The notes: generated from the letters alone by a model not told the origin. A DNA stretch of 64,000 nucleotides from Gammaproteobacteria bacterium (GCA_024235095.1 JACKNC010000002.1:62001-126000); one strand, 5' to 3'; numbered from the stretch's first letter, positions 54,920 to 64,000 are shown. A program made the numbers and translations.

Positions 54920-56092
54920 TCAAGCGCTCTCGGCGAACAGTTCCCGGCCAATCAGCATCCGGCGGATTTCCGAGGTACCCGCGCCGATTTCATACAGCTT
55001 GGCGTCCCGCCACAAGCGGCCGGTGGGGTATTCATTGATATAACCGTTACCGCCCAGCGTCTGAATCGCCTCCCCGGCCATCCACGTCGCTTTTTCCGAA
55101 GCGTACAGAATCACGCCCGCTGCATCTTTGCGCAGGGTGCGGGCATGGTCCGCCCGGTCGCAGGACTGCCCGACCGCGTAAACATAAGCGCGGCAAGCCT
55201 GCCAGGTGGTGTACAGGTCCGCCAGCTTGCCCTGCATAAGTTGAAATTCGCCAATCGGCGTCCCGAACTGCTGGCGATCATGCAGGTACGGAACCACCAC
55301 ATCCATACAGGCCGCCATGATGCCCAGCGGCCCGCCTGCCAGCACCGCACGTTCATAATCCAGTCCGGACATCAACACCTTAACGCCGTTTCCGACCCCG
55401 CCCAGCACATTCTCCTCCGGCACTTCGCAGTCATCGAAGAACAGCGGATAGGTATTGGAGCCGCGCATTCCCAGCTTGTCCAGGTGCGAGCCGTGGCTGA
55501 AGCCCTTGAAATCCTTTTCCACGATGAAAGCCGTGATGCCCTTGGGGCCGGCGTTGATATCCGTCTTGGCGTAGATGATCAGCGTCTGGGCGTCACCGCC
55601 GTTGGTGATCCACATCTTGCCACCGTTAAGCACATAACAGTCGCCTTTTTTATCCGCCCGCAGTTTCATCGACACCACATCGGAACCCGCGTTGGCCTCG
55701 GACATGGCCAGTGCTCCAACATGTTCGCCGGACACCAGCTTGGGCAGATACCGGGCTTTCTGTTCCATCGTCCCGTTGCGGTGAATCTGGTTCACGCACA
55801 GGTTGGAATGTGCGCCATAGGAGAGTGCGACGGCGGCGGACGCTCGTGAGAGTTCCTCCATAACGACGATATGGGCCAGATAACCCATGTTGACGCCGCC
55901 GTATTCTTCGTCGACGGTTATGCCGATCAGGCCCAGTTCACCGAATTTAGGCCACAAATCGGCGGGAAATTGGTTGTCATGGTCGACTTGGGCGGCCCGG
56001 GGGGCGATTTCCTTGCGGGCGAAAGCCGAAACCGTCTCGCGCAGCATGTCGATGGTTTCGCCCAGATGAAAGTTCAGGCTATATAAAGACAT
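54920..56092 (-). CDS. liuA: Isovaleryl-CoA dehydrogenase
   Basis: The product has 390 aa. The start is the ATG at 56092 (MSLYSLNFHLG) with AGGAG 5 bases ahead. It oxidises isovaleryl-CoA to 3-methylcrotonyl-CoA, giving electrons to ETF. Family features are MSEANAGSDVVSMKLRA, WITNGGDAQTLIIYAKT, the catalytic Glu in GLDYERAVLAGG (the isovaleryl-specific position) and the terminal IGAGTSEIRRMLIGRELF. It is the first gene of liuABCD. No liuR regulator is adjacent. The 292-bp divergent space to the binding-protein gene shows no clear operator. Confidence 0.96.
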   Translation of the reverse strand: MSLYSLNFHLGETIDMLRETVSAFARKEIAPRAAQVDHDNQFPADLWPKFGELGLIGITVDEEYGGVNMGYLAHIVVMEELSRASAAVALSYGAHSNLCVNQIHRNGTMEQKARYLPKLVSGEHVGALAMSEANAGSDVVSMKLRADKKGDCYVLNGGKMWITNGGDAQTLIIYAKTDINAGPKGITAFIVEKDFKGFSHGSHLDKLGMRGSNTYPLFFDDCEVPEENVLGGVGNGVKVLMSGLDYERAVLAGGPLGIMAACMDVVVPYLHDRQQFGTPIGEFQLMQGKLADLYTTWQACRAYVYAVGQSCDRADHARTLRKDAAGVILYASEKATWMAGEAIQTLGGNGYINEYPTGRLWRDAKLYEIGAGTSEIRRMLIGRELFAESA

Positions 56093-56384
56093 AACTTCTC
56101 CTGGTGGGCACGGCAAGTCCTGTGGGCGTTCCTGCGCCCTCAGCGCCGGGTTTTATTTGAATGATTTTGCAAACCCTGTTTTGTCGCGGAAGTTTATTTA
56201 CGCTCACCAGAGAGAATAGTTCTTTTTGAGGAAAATCACTTGAATTACTGCCGGTCCGCGAATGACCAATAATTGCGCTTCATTCATCGATCCCTTCAGC
56301 ATCCCAATGATCTAAACTACAAACAAGCCTTTCCAGTAAAACGCCTAATTCAGTCACCAGACAATGGTGAAAAGGGGAAAGATC

Positions 56385-57530
56385 ATGAGATCGCTTTTGG
56401 CAGTAATGATAGGATTGATAGCGATGGTTTCCTTGACGATTTGTCGTGCGGAGGAACCTACAGTCAAACTGGGAGCGCTTTATAATCTGACTGGCGGCAT
56501 GTCCTCTATCGACGCGCCAGCCTGGCGCGGATCGCAATTGGCAGCCAAGCGCTTGAATGAGAAAGGCGGAGTGTTGGGTGGAAGAATGTTGGAACTTCTG
56601 GTCATCGATACCAGGACCGATATCCCGACTATCAAGGAAGCCGCCTTAAAATGGATCGCAAAGCCGGTCGTGGCTGGCCTGGGATACAGCGATAGCGATT
56701 CAGTATTGGCGGCAGCGCCTGTCTTTGAAAAACAGAGTATTCCCTTTCTGACCACAGGCGCGACCGATCCATCGCTGCCGCAGAAGATTGGGCGCTTCAT
56801 GTTTATGACCCCGTTTGGCGATAATGATCAGGCCTATGCTATGGCGGATTTCGCCTATAAAACTCTTAATGCCCGCAATGTCGCGGTATGGATTAATGAA
56901 TCCACTGACTTCACGCGCGTTCTAGCTAAGTTCTTTAAAGAACATTACCGTGAACTCGGAGGTAAGATTGTTGAGGAATACACTTTTCAAGCGGACCAAA
57001 GAGATTTTTCCACCGCTATCGAAAATCTGAAGCAGCTCTCTCCTCAACCGGATGTCATCTTTATTTCCGGTAACCCGGAAGATGCAATGCCCACGGTGCA
57101 ACAATTGCGGGAAGCGCGCATTCAGCTTCCTATCCTGAGCGGAGATGGTTTTGACATCGACTTGCTGGCACTGTTGGCTAAACCGGAAAACGCAGACAGC
57201 GTCTATTTCACCACACACGCCTATTTCGAGTCGAAAAGACCGGAAGTAGCCGATTTCGTCAAGGCTTATCGGGAAGAGTACGGCCAAGCCCCGGAAAATT
57301 CCTTTGCAGCGTTAGGCTATGATGCGGTGAACCTGTTGGCCAATGCCATCGAACGAGCCGGTAACACCGAGGGCGCAGCCATTGCCAAGACCCTGACTGA
57401 AACCCGCGAATTCAAGGCGGTGACCGGCGATATCTCTTTCACGAGACCCAATCGTGTTCCCGTCGTCCCTGTAGGTATCGTGGCCATCAAAGATCAGAAG
57501 TACCACTTGATGACCACCTGGACACCATAA
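56385..57530 (+). CDS. Branched-chain-type ABC transporter substrate-binding protein
   Basis: The product has 381 aa from the ATG at 56385; an in-frame ATG 21 bases earlier is possible. Residues 1-22 are a signal peptide (hydrophobic LLAVMIGLIAMVSLTI). The periplasmic-binding-protein type I fold follows: VKLGALYNLTGGMSSIDAP, ELLVIDTRTD, FLTTGATDPSLPQK and the late AALGYDAVNLLANAIE. It binds a ligand in the periplasm. The gene is divergent from liuA and 160 bases before the ligase. It is a second, distant paralogue of the binding protein at 62499. Confidence 0.92.
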   Translation: MRSLLAVMIGLIAMVSLTICRAEEPTVKLGALYNLTGGMSSIDAPAWRGSQLAAKRLNEKGGVLGGRMLELLVIDTRTDIPTIKEAALKWIAKPVVAGLGYSDSDSVLAAAPVFEKQSIPFLTTGATDPSLPQKIGRFMFMTPFGDNDQAYAMADFAYKTLNARNVAVWINESTDFTRVLAKFFKEHYRELGGKIVEEYTFQADQRDFSTAIENLKQLSPQPDVIFISGNPEDAMPTVQQLREARIQLPILSGDGFDIDLLALLAKPENADSVYFTTHAYFESKRPEVADFVKAYREEYGQAPENSFAALGYDAVNLLANAIERAGNTEGAAIAKTLTETREFKAVTGDISFTRPNRVPVVPVGIVAIKDQKYHLMTTWTP

Positions 57531-57690
57531 GGCAGTGGAGTCTCGCCAAAATTCCATTTCATCGACTACGCTTTTTCTAAACGCCGCGCCGGCAGAGTCC
57601 CCGTCCGCCGTCCCGGTGATGACAACAATAAAACGGTGATGAGACCGAATCCGGCTTCCCAGCGAACCGGGAATCGGCTGGAGGAGAATG

Positions 57691-59664
57691 ATGTCTTCAG
57701 GAACACCCACGGCGACGCCGGAGGGCGTACAGACCTTCCCGCGCCTGCTTTTCCGTCACGCCGAAGTGCGGGGAGACGCCCCGGCCATCCGCGAAAAGGA
57801 TCTTGGCATCTGGCAAGCCTGGACTTGGTCCGACGTGGCCGAACGAGTGCGCGCCTTGGCCAGCGGCCTGGCGGCGTTGGGCTTCAAGCGCGGCGATAAC
57901 CTGGCCATCATCGGCGACAACCGTCCTCACCTGTACATGATGATGAGCGCCGCCCAATGTCTCGGGGGCGTCCCGGTGCCGCTCTATCAAGACGCCGTCG
58001 CCGATGAAATGCTCTTCGTCCTCCAGGACGCCGCTATCCGCTTCGCCGCTGTCGAAGATCAGGAGCAGATCGACAAACTGCTAGAAGTGTTGCATCTGGC
58101 GCCCAGGCTTGAACACATCATTTACGACGACCCGCGCGGGATGCGCCACTACACGGAACCCTTTCTTCACGACATCTACGCTCTGATGGAGATGGGACGG
58201 ATTCACAACCGCAATCATCCCGATTTCCTCAACGCCGAGATCGCACAGGGACAGAGTCACGATGTCTCGGTCATGCTCTACACCTCCGGCACCACCGGTA
58301 AACCTAAGGGCGTCTGTCAAACTCACGCCGCTTTCATCGCTTCCGCTCGGGGAGGCCAGCAGATCGATCGACTCAGCCCAGATGGCGATATTCTGTCTTA
58401 CCTGCCCATGGCCTGGGTCGGCGATCACCTGTTCTCTTTCGCCCAGGCGCTGGTCGTCGGCTTTACCATCAACTGCCCGGAATCCGGCGACACGGTGATG
58501 ACCGACCTGCGTGAAATCGGTCCAACCTATTACTTCGCGCCGCCCCGAGTGTTTGAAAGCCTCCTGACCTCGGTCATGATCCGCATGGAAGATGCCGGGG
58601 TGATCAAACGTCGCCTGTTCCACTATTTCCTGGGCGTGGCCAAACGCTGCGGCAGCGCCATTCTCGACGGCAAGCCGGTCGCTCTCGGTGAGCGGCTTTT
58701 GTATGGACTGGGAACCCTGCTGATTTACGGTCCTCTGCGCAACGTCCTGGGCCTGAGCCGCATCCGCGTCGCCTACACCGCCGGCGCCGCCATCGGCCCG
58801 GAACTGTTCAGTTTCTACCGCTCCATCGGCGTCAACCTCAAACAACTCTACGGCCAGACTGAAACCTGCGCTTATGTCTGCCTGCAACCGGACGGTCAGG
58901 TCAAACCCAGCAGCGTCGGCGCGCCGGCCCCAGGCGTGGAGATCAAAATCGCCGACAACGGCGAGGTGCTGGTTAAAGGTCCGATGCTGCTCAAGGAGTA
59001 CTACAAACGGCCTGACGCCACGGTCGAGTCCATCAACGATGAGGGCTATTTCATGACCGGCGACGCTGGGTTCATCGACGCCGACGGGCATTTGAACATC
59101 ATCGACCGCGCTAAGGATGTTGGCAAATTGGCCAACGGCGCGATGTTCGCCCCGAACTACATCGAAAACAAACTCAAATTTTTCCAGCATATCAAGGAAG
59201 CCGTCTGTTTCGGCCATGATCGCGACCAGGTTTGCGCGTTCATCAACATTGATGTCGGCGCAGTGGGTAACTGGGCCGAGCGGCGCAATATCGCCTATTC
59301 CGGCTACACCGATTTGACCAGTAAGCCCCAGGTTCATGAACTGATCAAAACCTGCGTCGAAGAAGTCAACGCCACTCTCGCCCAGGATGTCATGGTGGCG
59401 GATTCCCAGATTCACCGCTTTTTCATCCTGCACAAGGAACTCGATCCCGATGACGACGAATTGACCCGAACCCGCAAGGTGCGGCGCAACTTCGTCGCCA
59501 AAAAATACCAGGTGCTGATCGACGCCTTGTATAGCGGCAAGACCTCGCAATTCATTGAAACCGAGGTCAAGTTTGAGGATGGCCGGCGCGGCAAGGTGTC
59601 CGCTGATCTCCAGATTATCGAAGCCGGAACCTTTCAACCGCGCAGCAGGCGGCGTAGATCATGA
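57691..59664 (+). CDS. Long-chain-type acyl-CoA synthetase embedded in a Liv-type transporter operon
   Basis: The product has 657 aa. GGAGGAG ahead favours the second of two adjacent ATG codons. It shows the P-loop MLYTSGTTGKPKGVCQ, the adenine motif LYGQTETCAY and a TGDAGFIDADGHLNIIDRAKD hinge. The C-terminal part is of the FAA1 long form. It probably activates the imported acid to its CoA ester. It overlaps livG by 4 bases (ATGA), so it is expressed together with the transporter. The substrate is unknown: fatty, branched or aromatic acids all fit. Confidence 0.92.
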   Translation: MSSGTPTATPEGVQTFPRLLFRHAEVRGDAPAIREKDLGIWQAWTWSDVAERVRALASGLAALGFKRGDNLAIIGDNRPHLYMMMSAAQCLGGVPVPLYQDAVADEMLFVLQDAAIRFAAVEDQEQIDKLLEVLHLAPRLEHIIYDDPRGMRHYTEPFLHDIYALMEMGRIHNRNHPDFLNAEIAQGQSHDVSVMLYTSGTTGKPKGVCQTHAAFIASARGGQQIDRLSPDGDILSYLPMAWVGDHLFSFAQALVVGFTINCPESGDTVMTDLREIGPTYYFAPPRVFESLLTSVMIRMEDAGVIKRRLFHYFLGVAKRCGSAILDGKPVALGERLLYGLGTLLIYGPLRNVLGLSRIRVAYTAGAAIGPELFSFYRSIGVNLKQLYGQTETCAYVCLQPDGQVKPSSVGAPAPGVEIKIADNGEVLVKGPMLLKEYYKRPDATVESINDEGYFMTGDAGFIDADGHLNIIDRAKDVGKLANGAMFAPNYIENKLKFFQHIKEAVCFGHDRDQVCAFINIDVGAVGNWAERRNIAYSGYTDLTSKPQVHELIKTCVEEVNATLAQDVMVADSQIHRFFILHKELDPDDDELTRTRKVRRNFVAKKYQVLIDALYSGKTSQFIETEVKFEDGRRGKVSADLQIIEAGTFQPRSRRRRS

Positions 59665-60443
59665 GCAAGCAAATCGGCGAGGTTATTCTCGACCTGCAAA
59701 GCATTTCGCTGCGCTTTGGCGGAGTCAAGGCCCTGACCGACATCTCCTTCGATGTGTGCGAACACGAAATCCGCGCCATCATCGGCCCGAACGGGGCGGG
59801 TAAAAGCTCAATGCTGAACGTCATCAACGGGGTTTATCACCCCCAGGAAGGCGTCATCATCTTCCACGGTCAGGAACGCAAACGCATGGAACCACATCAC
59901 GCCGCAACTCAGGGCATTGCTCGCACTTTCCAGAACATCGCCCTGTTTAAAGGCATGAGCGTCCTCGACAACATCATGACTGGACGCATCACCCGGATGA
60001 AAGCCAGTTTTCTCGAACATGCGCTGTGGCTGGGCCGGGCACAACGGGAGGAATTGGAACACCGGAAAAAAGTGGAGGAAGTCATCGACTTTCTGGAAAT
60101 CCAGCATATCCGCCGCACTCCGGTCGGGCGTCTGCCCTACGGTCTGCAAAAGCGGGTGGAGCTGGGCCGGGCGCTGGCCGCCGAGCCGTCCATGCTGCTG
60201 CTGGATGAGCCGATGGCCGGCATGAACGTCGAGGAAAAACAGGATATGTGCCGTTTCATTCTGGACGTGAACGACCAGTTCGGCACGACCATCGTCCTGA
60301 TCGAACATGACATGGGGGTGGTCATGGATATTTCCGACCGCGTCGTAGTGCTCGACTACGGGAAAAAGATCGGCGACGGCCTGCCGGACGAAGTGAAAAG
60401 CAATCCGGATGTCATTACCGCCTATCTGGGCGTGAGTCATTGA
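59661..60443 (+). CDS. livG: Branched-chain-type ABC transporter ATP-binding protein LivG
   Basis: The product has 260 aa. Walker A is GPNGAGKSS, the Q-loop is in GIARTFQNIALF, the signature is LPYGLQKRVELGRALA (a LivG variant of LSGGQ), Walker B is LLLDEPMAGM and the switch His is in LIEHDMGVVMDIS. The C-terminal VITAYLG is typical of LivG. It powers the LivHM channel together with LivF. It is coupled to the ligase by ATGA and followed by livH after 13 bases. Confidence 0.95.
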   Translation: MSKQIGEVILDLQSISLRFGGVKALTDISFDVCEHEIRAIIGPNGAGKSSMLNVINGVYHPQEGVIIFHGQERKRMEPHHAATQGIARTFQNIALFKGMSVLDNIMTGRITRMKASFLEHALWLGRAQREELEHRKKVEEVIDFLEIQHIRRTPVGRLPYGLQKRVELGRALAAEPSMLLLDEPMAGMNVEEKQDMCRFILDVNDQFGTTIVLIEHDMGVVMDISDRVVVLDYGKKIGDGLPDEVKSNPDVITAYLGVSH

Positions 60444-60456
60444 GGAGACCGGGACC

Positions 60457-61371
60457 ATGCAATTTTTTCTGGAAGTCCTGATCAGCGGCCTGCTGTCCGG
60501 GGTGATGTACGCGCTGGTCGCCCTGGGTTTTGTGTTGATTTACAAGGCGTCCGGCGTGTTCAACTTCGCACAAGGGGCGATGGTGTATCTTGCTGCGTTG
60601 TCGGTCGTCGGTTGCATGGAGCACGGCGCGCCCCTGTGGCTGGCGATCATCCTAGCCTTCATCATCATGACGCTGTTCGGCATCGCTACCGAAAAATTCG
60701 TCCTGCGCAAACTGGTCAATCAGCCGCCGATCACGCTGTTCATGGCTACGATTGGTCTAGCGTTCTTCATCGAAGGGCTGGCCCCCATGATCTTTGGCAG
60801 CGACCCGCGCGGTCTCGATCTGGGCATTGTGGATGAGCCGATCATGGCGATTCTCGATGCCTGGGACATAGTGATCTCCAAATTCGACCTGGTCGCAGCC
60901 GGCGTAGCCGCCCTGTTGGTCACGACGCTGGCCCTGTTCTTTCAATACACCCGGATCGGTCGGGCCTTGCGTGCGGTGGCCGACGACCACCAGGCGGCGC
61001 TGTCCATCGGCATCCCCTTGCAGCATATCTGGGCCATCGTCTGGGGCATTGCCGGCTTCGTCGCCTTGATTGCGGGCTTGATGTGGGGCGCGCGCAACGG
61101 CGTGCAATTCGCCCTGACCTTCACTGCTCTCAAGGCGTTGCCCGTGCTGATCATCGGCGGCTTCACCTCGGTGCCGGGCGCCATTGTCGGTGGGCTGATC
61201 ATTGGCGCTTCGGAAAAACTGGCGGAAATTTACCTGCCGCCGGTCATGCAATCCCTGTTCGGCGGCAATTTCGGCGGCATCGAAGGCTGGTTTCCCTACG
61301 TGCTGGCGCTGTTCTTCCTGCTGGCGCGTCCCGAAGGTTTGTTCGGCGAAAAGCATATTGACCGGGTATAA
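60457..61371 (+). CDS. livH: Branched-chain-type ABC transporter permease LivH
   Basis: The product has 304 aa and about eight hydrophobic membrane segments. It starts with the LivH-like SGLLSGVMYALVALGFVLIY and GVFNFAQGAMVYL. The EAA-like contact loop is near IGRALRAVADDHQAALSIGI, and PVLIIGGFTSVPGAIVGGLI is conserved. With LivM it forms the inner-membrane channel. It lies 13 bases after livG and 12 bases before livM. Confidence 0.95.
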   Translation: MQFFLEVLISGLLSGVMYALVALGFVLIYKASGVFNFAQGAMVYLAALSVVGCMEHGAPLWLAIILAFIIMTLFGIATEKFVLRKLVNQPPITLFMATIGLAFFIEGLAPMIFGSDPRGLDLGIVDEPIMAILDAWDIVISKFDLVAAGVAALLVTTLALFFQYTRIGRALRAVADDHQAALSIGIPLQHIWAIVWGIAGFVALIAGLMWGARNGVQFALTFTALKALPVLIIGGFTSVPGAIVGGLIIGASEKLAEIYLPPVMQSLFGGNFGGIEGWFPYVLALFFLLARPEGLFGEKHIDRV

Positions 61372-61383
61372 GGAGCGCCATCC

Positions 61384-62460
61384 ATGATTTATCGCGAAGC
61401 CGGTCAATTCAAAACCCGTTACGCTGCCGATCAGCAAATTTTCCCGATTCGCCAGGATCGCATCAGCATACTCATCCTGCTCGCGATGGTCTTTCTGGTC
61501 ATTCCAGCGATGGCCAGCGATTACTGGTTCTCGGCCATTCTCATCCCCTTCCTGATTTTTTCCCTGGCGGCGCTGGGGTTGAACATCCTCACCGGTTATG
61601 CCGGCCAGTTGTCGCTGGGTTCGGCAGCGTTCATGGCGGTCGGCGCCTACGCCGCCTACAATTTCCAGTTGCGCATCGAAGAGATCCCGATCCTGCTCTC
61701 TTTTGTTCTCGGTGGATTGACCGCAGCGGGCGTCGGCATTCTGTTCGGCCTGCCCAGTTTGTGGATCAAGGGCTTTTATCTGGCGGTTGCGACCTTGGCC
61801 GCGCAATTTTTCATTGTCTGGTGCTTGACCAAATTCCCCTGGCTGTCCAACTACTCCTCATCCGGCGTGATTTCCACCCAGAAGCTCATCCTCTTTGGTC
61901 ACGAATTCACGTCCCCCCAGGAAAAATACCTGCTGGTGCTGACGATTGTGACGGTTATGGCGCTGGCGGCGAAAAACCTGGTGCGCTCGTCCACCGGTCG
62001 CGCCTGGATGGCGGTGCGCGACATGGACGTAGCCGCTGCGGTGATCGGCATTCGCCTGATGCCCACCAAACTGCTGGCGTTTGCCGTTAGTTCCTTCTAC
62101 TGCGGCGTAGCGGGCGCGCTGTACGCCTTCTGCTATCTGGGATCGGTGGAGCCGGACGGCTTTTCACTGGATATGTCCTTCCGCATCCTGTTCATGATCA
62201 TCATCGGCGGAGTCGGTTCGATTCTGGGCAGCTTCCTGGGCGCGGCTTTTATCCTGCTGTTGCCGATTTTCCTGGATATCACCCTGCCGCAAATCGCCGG
62301 TTTACTGGGGTTGCCCTTTTCCAATGCAACGGTCTCGCACATCCAGATTCTGTTATTCGGAACATTGATCATGTTTTTCCTGATCGTGGAGCCGCACGGC
62401 CTGGCCCGTCTGTGGCAAATCGGCAAGGAGAAACTACGTCTATGGCCCTTCCCCCATTAG
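61384..62460 (+). CDS. livM: Branched-chain-type ABC transporter permease LivM
   Basis: The product has 358 aa with about eight to ten hydrophobic segments after a polar 25-residue N-terminus. Characteristic LivM strings are ALGLNILTGYAGQLSLGSAA, FYLAVATLAAQFFIVW, the coupling loop STGRAWMAVRDMDVAAAVIG and FMIIIGGVGSILGSFLGAAF. The stop codon lies within a small hairpin (CCCCC ATTA GGGGG, 62451-62464) that may stabilise or separate the upstream mRNA from the binding-protein message. Confidence 0.95.
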   Translation: MIYREAGQFKTRYAADQQIFPIRQDRISILILLAMVFLVIPAMASDYWFSAILIPFLIFSLAALGLNILTGYAGQLSLGSAAFMAVGAYAAYNFQLRIEEIPILLSFVLGGLTAAGVGILFGLPSLWIKGFYLAVATLAAQFFIVWCLTKFPWLSNYSSSGVISTQKLILFGHEFTSPQEKYLLVLTIVTVMALAAKNLVRSSTGRAWMAVRDMDVAAAVIGIRLMPTKLLAFAVSSFYCGVAGALYAFCYLGSVEPDGFSLDMSFRILFMIIIGGVGSILGSFLGAAFILLLPIFLDITLPQIAGLLGLPFSNATVSHIQILLFGTLIMFFLIVEPHGLARLWQIGKEKLRLWPFPH

Positions 62461-62498
62461 GGGGTCATTCTCGAAAACAACTAATGTGGAGAAGAAAT

Positions 62499-63818
62499 AT
62501 GATTAAAGTCCGCAAGTCCGTACTGATGACCGCCGTATCCATCACCCTGTTTTCACAAGCGGCGCTGACTGCTGAGGAGCAGTTTTTCCCGGTGCTGTCC
62601 TACCGCGTCGGTCCCTACGGCGCCAATGGTCAAGCCTTTTTCGGTGGTTTCATTGACTACCTCAACTATGTCAACCTCAAAAATAATGGCATCAACGGCG
62701 TCAAACTGGTCTGGGAAGAGTGCGAAACCGAATACAACAACGCCAAGGGCATTGAGTGTTACGAACGTCTGAAGGACAAGGCCAAGGTTTCCACCGGCCC
62801 CATCCACACGATGTCGACGGGCGTGGCCTACGCGCTGATCGACAAATCAGTGGAAGACCATATCCCGCTGGCTATGGTGGGATATGGCCGCACCGACGCG
62901 GTCGACGGCTCGGTCTTTCCCTACGCCTTCCCGCTGGTTAGCACTTATCAGATGCAAGCCTCCGCTATCCTCAAGTTCATCAAGGAAAAGGAAAAGGGCA
63001 GTCTGGAAGGCAAAAAGATCGTCTATCTCTACCACGATTCCGCTTATGGCAAGGAGCCGATCGTCGCCCTGCAGGAAGAAGCCAAGCTGAACAAATTTGA
63101 TTTGACGCTGATTCCCGTGGCCCATCCGGGCAACGAACAGGGCGCACAATGGCTGCAAATTCGCCGGGAACAGCCGGACTACGTCATTTTCTGGGGCTGG
63201 GGCGTGATGAACCAGACCGCCATCAAAGCCGCGCAGAAAGTCGGATTCCCCCGCGACCGAATCATCGGCTCCTGGTGGGCCGGTTCCGAAGAAGACACGA
63301 TTCCCGCCGGTGACGCCGCCACCGGCTACATGTCTGCGACCTGGAACGTGTCCGGCAAAGATGTACCGCTCATTGCCGACATTGAAAAGGTGGTCTATGG
63401 CGCGGGCAAGGGCAACCTGCAAGACCCCTCCAGGATCGGCACCATTTTGTATAACCGGGGCGTTTCTGCGGCAGTACTCTCCATTGAGGCGATGCTCAAG
63501 GCGCAGGAGAAATATGGCAAGGAAAAACCGGTGACCGGCGAACAGGTGCGCTGGGGCATGGAAAATCTGGACATCACCGACGCCCGCTTGAAAGAAATCG
63601 GCGCGACCGATTTGTTGCCCGAAATTAAAACCTCCTGCATGGATCATGAGGGTTCCGGCAAAATTAAAATCCAGCAATGGGATGGCGCCCAGTGGGTCCC
63701 GGTTTCCGGCTGGATCGAAGGGAACAAGGAACTGATCCATCCGCTTTTCAAAGCCTCCGCCGAACAGTACGCCAAAGAAAAAGGCATCACGCCGCGCGAC
63801 TGTTCAAAAGAAAGCTGA
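62499..63818 (+). CDS. ABC transporter substrate-binding protein (Liv-type)
   Basis: The product has 439 aa from the ATG at 62499, which has GGAGAAG ahead; an upstream in-frame ATG inside livM is not credible. Residues 1-25 are a signal peptide (MIKVRKSVLMTAVSITLFSQ). It is a type I periplasmic fold with VLSYRVGPYGANGQAFFGGF, VWEECETEYN (ligand side), the tail HPLFKASAEQYAKEKGITP and a Cys pair typical of this large Liv-type subfamily found with acyl-CoA ligases. It is probably the main binding protein of the LivGHMF importer. Confidence 0.94.
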   Translation: MIKVRKSVLMTAVSITLFSQAALTAEEQFFPVLSYRVGPYGANGQAFFGGFIDYLNYVNLKNNGINGVKLVWEECETEYNNAKGIECYERLKDKAKVSTGPIHTMSTGVAYALIDKSVEDHIPLAMVGYGRTDAVDGSVFPYAFPLVSTYQMQASAILKFIKEKEKGSLEGKKIVYLYHDSAYGKEPIVALQEEAKLNKFDLTLIPVAHPGNEQGAQWLQIRREQPDYVIFWGWGVMNQTAIKAAQKVGFPRDRIIGSWWAGSEEDTIPAGDAATGYMSATWNVSGKDVPLIADIEKVVYGAGKGNLQDPSRIGTILYNRGVSAAVLSIEAMLKAQEKYGKEKPVTGEQVRWGMENLDITDARLKEIGATDLLPEIKTSCMDHEGSGKIKIQQWDGAQWVPVSGWIEGNKELIHPLFKASAEQYAKEKGITPRDCSKES

Positions 63819-63929
63819 TCGAAGGCGTTCCCACCTCCAAAGCTAGACCTCCTCCGTTTTATGGGCGAGGATTCAGGCAAGGGGTGGGCGCGAATGCCCA
63901 TGCGTCCTGTCGCAACCGAATAATCGTAT

Positions 63930-64000
63930 ATGGCTGTCCAAACTGTCGCCGCTCCAGCGGCTGAGCGCTATTTAACCATCAATAACATCGAGGTCATTTA
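63930..64000 (+). CDS. livF: Branched-chain-type ABC transporter ATP-binding protein LivF, N-terminus (partial)
   Basis: The window ends 23 codons into this frame. MAVQTVAAPAAERYLTINNI followed by EVI matches the usual LivF beginning just before Walker A. It lies 111 bases after the binding-protein stop and completes the expected LivF-LivG ATPase pair. The catalytic motifs are outside the window. Confidence 0.75.
   Translation, partial: MAVQTVAAPAAERYLTINNIEVI

Noticed and set aside
58081..59637. 518-codon open frame on the minus strand
   Set aside because: It is antisense to the acyl-CoA synthetase, which has clear motifs and operon coupling.
60757..61806. 349-codon frame on the minus strand
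   Set aside because: It is antisense to livH and livM; Gln/Arg-rich composition with no membrane or enzyme motif.

Overview
The window is a 64 kb chromosomal stretch of moderate to high G+C from a Gram-negative bacterium, most likely a gammaproteobacterium. The gene content (ETF, DmdC-like dehydrogenase, leucine catabolism, gltBD, a Liv-type importer, large modular glycosyltransferases, a glycogen or maltose gene at the left edge) would suit the Competibacter / polyphosphate-sludge lineage, but that placement is inference. No rRNA, tRNA or CRISPR array was seen.

Region 1 (1-27900) is a surface-glycan region. After the 3' end of malQ come a small unknown protein and a secreted-type protein with RTX nonapeptide repeats and a DUF4214 domain, closed by a strong terminator. 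A tight plus-strand operon (2545-17882) follows. It encodes a 1527-aa multi-domain glycosyltransferase, a methyltransferase, GT2 and GT4 enzymes, a TPR protein, two coiled-coil proteins (one with six near-perfect 105-bp repeats) and a 1106-aa GT2-GT4 fusion. Start and stop codons touch or overlap at most junctions. A convergent minus-strand block (17906-23958) adds two more glycosyltransferases, a TPR-methyltransferase fusion and a TPR protein. Part of it is strikingly AT-rich and looks acquired. Two related inverted-repeat elements (19809-19903 and 24040-24181) lie just upstream of minus-strand genes of this block. DUF29, ThiM, a PF12000-type glycosyltransferase, SapC and Uma2 proteins complete the region.

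Region 2 (28493-36826) is core metabolism on the minus strand: gltD and gltB (NADPH glutamate synthase), a periplasmic dienelactone-hydrolase-like protein and a tyrosine recombinase. The recombinase is divergent from a KfrA-like DNA-binding coiled-coil protein, with two palindromes between them. Two intact insertion sequences follow: IS1595-type at 38085-39147 with an 8-bp target duplication, and IS630-type at 39202-40444 with a TA duplication. In both, the transposase is split at a poly-A run, suggesting -1 slippage.

Region 3 (40473-64000) is acyl-CoA catabolism. HMG-CoA lyase, a MalT-type LuxR regulator, a MaoC hydratase, an acyl-CoA ligase, EtfBA and a DmdC-like acyl-CoA dehydrogenase are followed by convergent liuABCD (isovaleryl-CoA to HMG-CoA). 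A complete branched-chain-type ABC importer follows (two binding proteins, LivG, LivH, LivM, start of LivF) with an acyl-CoA ligase built into the operon. Together these genes suggest uptake, CoA activation and oxidation of branched or medium-chain carboxylates, with electrons leaving through ETF.
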